Origin: Candidatus Harrisonbacteria bacterium
Lineage (GTDB): Bacteria > Patescibacteriota > Minisyncoccia > UBA6257 > UBA11618
Reading direction: 5' to 3'
DNA length: 27,441 nt
Assembly: GCA_023244865.1 (NCBI GenBank)
Contig: JAHFLM010000004.1
Coordinates: 1 to 27,441 of the forward strand
Part shown: piece after piece, positions 23,298-27,441 of the stretch
How positions within the stretch are numbered: the first letter of the stretch is position 1
Layout: the number at the start of each line of letters is the position of its first letter
Translations under genes and position numbers: made by a program
Notes under the pieces: generated by a model
Told to the model about the DNA's origin: nothing
What the model saw: only the letters and a program-made list of their open reading frames with translations
Databases searched by the model: none

Positions 23298-23304
23298 ATA
23301 TCCC

Positions 23305-24393
23305 ATGAAACAAGTATTAATTACATCTTTGTTTTTAGCAGGATTTTTAGCTTTTTTTACCGGTTCGGTAGATGCAGCTACTTATGACAATTGTAATAGT
23401 CGCAATAGAAGCCCGATCGTGAGTGGTTTAAATAGCCGCAGCGTTCATTTGGGTGATGTTGTGAATATGCAATTAAATGTCAGCGATCCTGATAATGATG
23501 GTTTGTCGGTTTATATGCTCGAGGGTCCTTATAATGCTACTTTTGATAGGTATAATTTTAACTTCTCTTGGATTCCAGATGAGGTGGGTAGATATAATAT
23601 TACCTTTAGAGTTTTCGACAGTTTTTGTTCTTATATTGATAAGGCTGTTGTTATTCAGGTGGATAATAAGTTACCTGATTTTGGAGTGAGCTTAAATACT
23701 AGTGGTACTTCTACTTACTATAATTATTATAATAATCAAAATGTTTGTAGTAATATTGCGCCGGCTTTCTCTAACTTTAACCCGTTAAGAATTGCTAAAG
23801 AAGGTTCGCTTTATACTTCCTATGCTTTAGCGCTTTCTTCCAGTGATGCTGTTACTTATAGATTAGTAACTGCGCCAGATGGGATGATAATCAATCCATC
23901 TACTGGTTTAATTTCTTGGACGCCAAATTATGCTCAGGGTAGGACCGGAGCATATACGGTAACAATCGCCGCTTCTAATTGTTTTAGAGAGGTTCAGACT
24001 TCTTATTATTTGGTAGTGACCGATGTGCAGTTTGAAGTGCCGGTGGAAAAACCGATTTATAAGCCAGCTCCAAAACCAGCGCCAAAATGTAATTCTTGTG
24101 GCTGTGGGAACACCACAACTACAACTACTACGACCACCACGACTACCAATGGCTCTTGTGCTAGCGGTAACTGTGGAGCGAATGGTAGTCCGACCGTGAC
24201 CAATGACAGCAACAACACTAACAGTAATTTAAATTTAAGTGGTTTGAGCCTTGGTCAAACGTTTGTCAGTTTAGTGAGCTTTATCGCTTTGCTTGTTTCA
24301 ATAGTCTTTAGCCCAGGTTTCTTAGTCTTCATTATTCTCATCTTGATTTATCGTAATTGGAAAAATAGGAAGAAAAGTGATCTTAAGTTATAA
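23305..24393 (+). CDS. Ig-like surface protein 1, C-terminally anchored
   Basis: A 363-residue protein with a signal peptide (1 to about 26, ending VDA-A), an Ig-like domain with SDPDNDGL and a FSWIPDEVGRY strand, and a second domain of He_PIG type (APDGM..NPSTGLISWTPNY). A Pro-Lys linker, a CNSCGCGN motif, twelve consecutive threonines (270-281) and a C-terminal membrane helix with basic tail follow. It is thus likely bound to the cell surface by its C-terminus. The start at 23305 is chosen because the -10 box covers the earlier ATG at 23284. It is paralogous to the next gene. The ligand is unknown. Confidence 0.8.
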   Translation: MKQVLITSLFLAGFLAFFTGSVDAATYDNCNSRNRSPIVSGLNSRSVHLGDVVNMQLNVSDPDNDGLSVYMLEGPYNATFDRYNFNFSWIPDEVGRYNITFRVFDSFCSYIDKAVVIQVDNKLPDFGVSLNTSGTSTYYNYYNNQNVCSNIAPAFSNFNPLRIAKEGSLYTSYALALSSSDAVTYRLVTAPDGMIINPSTGLISWTPNYAQGRTGAYTVTIAASNCFREVQTSYYLVVTDVQFEVPVEKPIYKPAPKPAPKCNSCGCGNTTTTTTTTTTTTNGSCASGNCGANGSPTVTNDSNNTNSNLNLSGLSLGQTFVSLVSFIALLVSIVFSPGFLVFIILILIYRNWKNRKKSDLKL

Positions 24394-24403
24394 GACATAG
24401 GAT

Positions 24404-24441
24404 AAAAACACAAAAGCCCCTTTCGGGGCTTTTGTGTTTTT
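24404..24441 (+). terminator. Intrinsic terminator
   Basis: 17-bp arms (24404-24420 and 24425-24441) with GCCCC/GGGGC core, TTTC loop and T run. Confidence 0.92.
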
Positions 24442-24493
24442 ATGGGAGTTATTGAAATATATTTCATATCCATACGGCTATTTAAGGTATCTA

Positions 24494-24523
24494 TTGACTA
24501 AATATATTCTTATGTTGTATAAT
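24494..24523 (+). promoter_or_regulatory. Promoter of Ig-like surface protein 2
   Basis: TTGACT (24494-24499), 18 bases, TATAAT (24518-24523), 6 bases before the ATG at 24530. The architecture matches its paralog's promoter. Confidence 0.75.
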
Positions 24524-24529
24524 ATGCCC

Positions 24530-25477
24530 ATGAAAAAAATAACCCTTTTGGTCGTATCTTCATTGTTTTTTATAGGGATTTCTTTAATCTCGGCGGAAGC
24601 ATGTGCTACTTGTGGCTATTGTTACACTTGTCATTATGAGGCGCCGCGAGTGAATCATTTGCCAAATTTTGGGGTTAGTTTAACCAGTGTTCACACACCG
24701 GTTTATTATGGTAACTACGATCGTAATCCCGATACTGGGTCAAATTATTATAATGTTAATAGTTCGAATAATAGTTATTACTGGAATAATACTTCTAGTA
24801 ACAGTTATTATTGGAATACCAATACTAATAACGATTATTACTGGTATTATAATAATCAGAATCAAAATACTTGTAGTAATACTGTGCCGGTTTTTTCAAA
24901 CTTCAATCCTGTAAAGGTAGCCAGAGAGGGATCGGTTTACACTTCTTATGCTTTGGCAAATTCTTCGGGTGATAAGGTTACTTATAGATTTATAACCGCG
25001 CCCGATGGGATGACGATTGATCCTTCAACTGGTTTGATTTCTTGGACGCCAAATTATTCTCAGGGTAGAGCGGCGGCTTACACTGTGACTGTAGCGGCGG
25101 CTAATTGCTTTAGAGAGATTCAGACTACTTATTATTTAGTGGTCAGCGATGTGCAGTTTGCCTTGCCGGTTCCCCAGCCTGTTTATGTGCCGATTGTTTA
25201 TTCACCAATTTATGAGCCGGAGGTTGAGGTGGAATGTGACCCTTGTGGTTGTGATAATATTGCAAATTCTTGTAATAGTTGTGGGGTGAATGGTGGAGTG
25301 GTTGTGAATAATGGTAATAATAGTAATTTAAATGTTAGTGATCAAACTTCTTTGAATTTAGTAAATTCTTTAGGGGGATTCATTTCGACTATTTTAGCTT
25401 TTGTTTTTAGCTCAAGCTTCTTAATCTTAATTATTTTAATTTTGATTTATAATGGCTGGAAAAGTGGTAGGTTGTAG
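24530..25477 (+). CDS. Ig-like surface protein 2, C-terminally anchored
   Basis: A 315-residue paralog of the preceding protein. It has a signal peptide (1 to about 22), then a CxxCxxCxxC cluster (C25, C28, C31, C34), a long Asn/Tyr/Trp/Ser-rich linker, one He_PIG-type domain (APDGMTIDPSTGLISWTPNY), a second Cys motif (CDPCGCDN, then CNSCG) and a C-terminal membrane helix. The N-terminal Ig-like domain of the paralog is absent and the linker stands in its place. The start at 24530 follows from the promoter and signal peptide; the ATG at 24434 lies upstream of the -35 box. Transcribed alone. Confidence 0.8.
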   Translation: MKKITLLVVSSLFFIGISLISAEACATCGYCYTCHYEAPRVNHLPNFGVSLTSVHTPVYYGNYDRNPDTGSNYYNVNSSNNSYYWNNTSSNSYYWNTNTNNDYYWYYNNQNQNTCSNTVPVFSNFNPVKVAREGSVYTSYALANSSGDKVTYRFITAPDGMTIDPSTGLISWTPNYSQGRAAAYTVTVAAANCFREIQTTYYLVVSDVQFALPVPQPVYVPIVYSPIYEPEVEVECDPCGCDNIANSCNSCGVNGGVVVNNGNNSNLNVSDQTSLNLVNSLGGFISTILAFVFSSSFLILIILILIYNGWKSGRL

Positions 25478-25491
25478 GATTTAAAGTATTT

Positions 25492-25525
25492 AAACTAAAA
25501 AGCCCCGAATGGGGCTTTTTAGTTT
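25492..25525. terminator. Bidirectional terminator between surface protein 2 and htrA
   Basis: 15-bp perfect arms (25492-25506 and 25511-25525) around GAAT, with A/T ends on both sides. Confidence 0.9.
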
Positions 25526-25538
25526 GTTGTGTTGGCGA

Positions 25539-26585
25539 TTAGATTCTTTCGGTGAGCATAATGCGTTGCTGCATTTCTTGGAGGTTGCGGCGGATCTTTA
25601 GGGTGATCGTGTCACCGACCTCTTTTTCTTCTAAGAAATCTTGGATATTTCTTTCTCGGGTGACTTTTTCATTGTTGATTTCTAGGACGATATCCTTTTC
25701 TCTTAAGCCGGCTTTGTCAGCAGGGCTGTCTTTGATGACGGCTGGTTCGTTGGCTGACTGGCTAATGACTAAGGCGCCATAGTCGACGGGCAAGTTCATT
25801 TTTTCTTTTAGGTTTTCGTCGATAGTGATGTAGCGGAGGCCGAGCATCGGGCGCTTGATGCGACCGAATTTTTTCAAATCTTCGACGTCGCGTTTGGCGG
25901 AGTTAATTGGAATAGCGAAGCTCAAATTTTGCGCACCGAAGACGATGGCGGTGTTGATGCCGATAACGCTGCCATTACTGTCTATGAGGGGGCCACCGGA
26001 ATTACCTGGGTTGATGGCGGCGTCGGTTTGAATAAGGCCGCGCATTTCTTGAGTGCCACTGGCCTGGTCTGGAGAGGCGGTGATGGAGCGGGAGAGACCG
26101 GAGACGATACCTAGAGAGACGGTGTCTTTGAAGAGGCCGAGGGCGTTACCAATGGCTAAGATGGGTTGGCCAAGATTGAGGTTAGAGGAGTCACCGAGAT
26201 CTAGGGTTTTTAGAGGTTCGTGATTGTGGATTTTCAAGATAGCGACATCGTCGATAGGATCACGAGCTAAAACATAGCCGCGATATTTTTTGTTGTCGTT
26301 CGTGATGACGGTGTATTCGGCATCTTTGTCGGCGACGACGTGCTTGTTCGTTAAAATTATTCCCTTGCTGTCGACAGCGAAGCCGGAACCACTGCCGATT
26401 TGCACCATACCATGCGCGTCGATCGCACCATCAGGAATTTCATTTTTAGAATGTTCAAAAGGGAAGAAGGGAAGGGAGTCGTGAGGAATTTCTTTTTCGA
26501 CTGCTTCTAATTTTTTGCTGATGACGACGGTGACAACCGAAGGCATCGCTTCTTTGATAACATTTTCCCAGGTACTTTCTTTCAT
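25539..26585 (-). CDS. htrA: HtrA/DegP-family serine protease without an obvious export signal
   Basis: A 348-residue trypsin-like protease with one PDZ domain (about residues 245-335: SPADKAGLREKDIVLEINN). The triad is intact: H82 (TNKHVV), D113 (DDVAIL) and S196 (GNSGGP). Most HtrA proteins have an N-terminal signal or membrane helix, but here the chain begins MKESTWENVIKEAMPSVV with none, even on reading the frame further upstream. The start at 26585 is preferred over 26591 because TAAAAT lies 7 bases upstream of it. It may act inside the cell or reach the envelope another way. Faces surface protein 2 tail to tail. Confidence 0.92.
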   Translation of the reverse strand: MKESTWENVIKEAMPSVVTVVISKKLEAVEKEIPHDSLPFFPFEHSKNEIPDGAIDAHGMVQIGSGSGFAVDSKGIILTNKHVVADKDAEYTVITNDNKKYRGYVLARDPIDDVAILKIHNHEPLKTLDLGDSSNLNLGQPILAIGNALGLFKDTVSLGIVSGLSRSITASPDQASGTQEMRGLIQTDAAINPGNSGGPLIDSNGSVIGINTAIVFGAQNLSFAIPINSAKRDVEDLKKFGRIKRPMLGLRYITIDENLKEKMNLPVDYGALVISQSANEPAVIKDSPADKAGLREKDIVLEINNEKVTRERNIQDFLEEKEVGDTITLKIRRNLQEMQQRIMLTERI

Positions 26586-26592
26586 AAGCATA

Positions 26593-26598
26593 ATTTTA
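26593..26598 (-). promoter_or_regulatory. -10-like box of htrA, leaderless
   Basis: TAAAAT on the minus strand ends 7 bases before the ATG at 26585. Not an extended -10. Confidence 0.45.
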
Positions 26599-26720
26599 GT
26601 CTTAGGATTTTTTTTGTCTATATTGTTTTTTTTAAATTGCGTGAGCTTGTATTTTTTGCTATGGTTGTTTTAGTAATTTGTTAGGAGTAATAGCTAATTC
26701 TCTTTCGGAGGAATCTGATT

Positions 26721-27191
26721 ATGAGTCTTTTACAAGAAGCGTTGACGATTTGCATGGCGATTTTTGGAATGATGTTTGGTTTGGTGGTGCTATTTGCTTT
26801 GATTCAAGTTTGGCTGATGTTTTTGAAGTATCATTCTGATTCAGGCGATTTGCCCGATATGTTTAGCAAGCCAGAGATTAATCAGGGTTGTGGCTGTGAT
26901 TCCTGCGGTGATGTTAATGCTAGGTCTCAGGCGATTTACTACGCTTTGATGGGAGTTTTGCACCAGTATGGTCTTGATGAGTTGCTTCGAGAATTTAATG
27001 ATACTCGGCAAAATGAGGAGATATTTGGCGATGCTGAGCCAGCGACTTCTGCGAGATCGGAATTGGATGGTGGTGGGCCGGTGACGGATGCTGAGTTTGA
27101 GTCGAGTATCGTGTTTTCTGATTTAACTGATAGCGATGATCATAGTCCGCCTAAGGATGGCGAGACTCCGCTTGGTGGTGGTATGAAGTGA
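26721..27191 (+). CDS. Unknown single-pass membrane protein with CGCDSCGD motif, SD-led
   Basis: A 156-residue protein: a hydrophobic segment at about 9-36, a compact CGCDSCGD motif right after it, a helix (QAIYYALMGVLHQYGL) and a long acidic, Gly/Ser/Asp-rich tail that looks disordered. The family is not recognised. The ATG is supported by CGGAGGAA 8 bases upstream. A terminator at 27200-27230 follows. The Cys motif resembles CNSCGCG and CDPCGCD in the two nearby surface proteins, although the chains are otherwise different. The first segment could be an anchor or a signal. Confidence 0.65.
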   Translation: MSLLQEALTICMAIFGMMFGLVVLFALIQVWLMFLKYHSDSGDLPDMFSKPEINQGCGCDSCGDVNARSQAIYYALMGVLHQYGLDELLREFNDTRQNEEIFGDAEPATSARSELDGGGPVTDAEFESSIVFSDLTDSDDHSPPKDGETPLGGGMK

Positions 27192-27199
27192 ATATGATT

Positions 27200-27230
27200 A
27201 AGCGGGCTTAGCGGCTCGCTTTTTATTTTT
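27200..27230 (+). terminator. Intrinsic terminator
   Basis: AGCGGGC (27201-27207) pairs with GCTCGCT (27214-27220) with one G-U; a T-rich tract follows. Confidence 0.75.
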
Positions 27231-27282
27231 CAAATATTTTTTGCTTTTCCACAGGTTTTCTATTTTGTGAGTGAGGTCATCA

Positions 27283-27291
27283 TGTTACAAT
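27283..27291 (+). promoter_or_regulatory. Extended -10 of the last, partial gene
   Basis: TG-T-TACAAT at 27283-27291, with a possible -35 TTGTGA (27264-27269). A leader of about 27 nt without Shine-Dalgarno follows. Confidence 0.5.
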
Positions 27292-27324
27292 TATTGAAAA
27301 GGTCGTTTTTAGTTATTTTTGATT

Positions 27325-27441
27325 ATGAATTCAAAGAAATTTTTAACAGTAGCTGGTGTGGTGTTGGTCGTGGTGGGTGTTTTAGGTTTTCTCGGGCCTA
27401 TCGGACCGGACGCTGCCTCTAGCTGGTTTGGTTCTTCTTGG
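27325..27441 (+). CDS. N-terminus of a membrane protein, cut by the window end
   Basis: Thirty-nine codons from ATG run off the right edge. The visible part is a short basic start (MNSKK), one hydrophobic helix (FLTVAGVVLVVVGVLGFL) and GPIGPDAASSW. This resembles the start of small multi-helix membrane proteins of the SPW/DUF4383-like type, but too little is visible to be sure. The promoter resembles that of pilin 1. Confidence 0.55.
   Translation, partial: MNSKKFLTVAGVVLVVVGVLGFLGPIGPDAASSWFGSSW

Noticed and set aside
23284..23304. Earlier ATG of Ig-like surface protein 1
   Set aside because: The -10 TATAAT lies within these codons and the signal peptide begins naturally at 23305.
24434..24529. 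Earlier ATG of Ig-like surface protein 2
   Set aside because: It lies upstream of the -35 box and within the previous terminator's T run; the signal peptide starts at 24530.

Overview
The window is AT-rich. It carries small genes, a complete 16S rRNA gene with unusual features, and a type IV pilus locus with no secretin. It also has cell-wall genes of the ftsW/murG type and secreted proteins with membrane anchors. Together these suggest a member of the Candidate Phyla Radiation (Patescibacteria, probably Parcubacteria-like). This is inferred from gene content and 16S features, not from a tree.

Layout. 1-4258: a left-truncated, apparently inactive D-aminoacylase relative, ftsW and murG, with a small membrane-protein cassette between the last two. 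4270-8492: a palindromic repeat, two overlapping single-pass membrane proteins, a DUF2177 protein, gltX and an EnvC-like M23 protein. 8493-11093: a small orphan gene, then an autonomous 16S unit with strong promoter, structured leader, processing stem, gene and a very large terminator-like hairpin. No 23S, 5S or tRNA follows. 11119-21124: a dCMP-deaminase-like gene, a CheY-like receiver, then the pilus locus: two pilins with identical 3' parts, pilB, pilC, two minor pseudopilins, a GW-repeat surface protein, a PilX-like protein, a PilM-PilN fusion and a polytopic membrane protein. 21166-23133 (minus): pth, then a four-gene operon led by a ClpP-family protein. 23268-25525: two paralogous Ig-like surface proteins. 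25539-27441: htrA (minus), an orphan membrane protein with a Cys motif, and the start of another membrane protein.

How it works together. The pilus genes could build a thin fibre from the major pilin (12215 and 12882), driven by PilB on the PilC platform and linked to PilM-PilN, with minor pseudopilins and the GW-repeat protein as tip or surface candidates. FtsW, MurG and the M23 protein serve peptidoglycan synthesis and remodelling.

The most striking pattern is in gene expression. Core genes are mostly leaderless (an extended -10 box 6-7 nt before ATG) or sit inside operons without a Shine-Dalgarno (SD). Correspondingly, the 16S 3' tail lacks the CCTCC anti-SD. Yet scattered among them are self-contained cassettes of mostly unknown genes that have -35/-10 promoters, 5' leaders, strong SD sequences (up to AAGGAGG) and usually their own terminators. 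Two start-signal systems beside a 16S without an anti-SD is the observation most worth following up.
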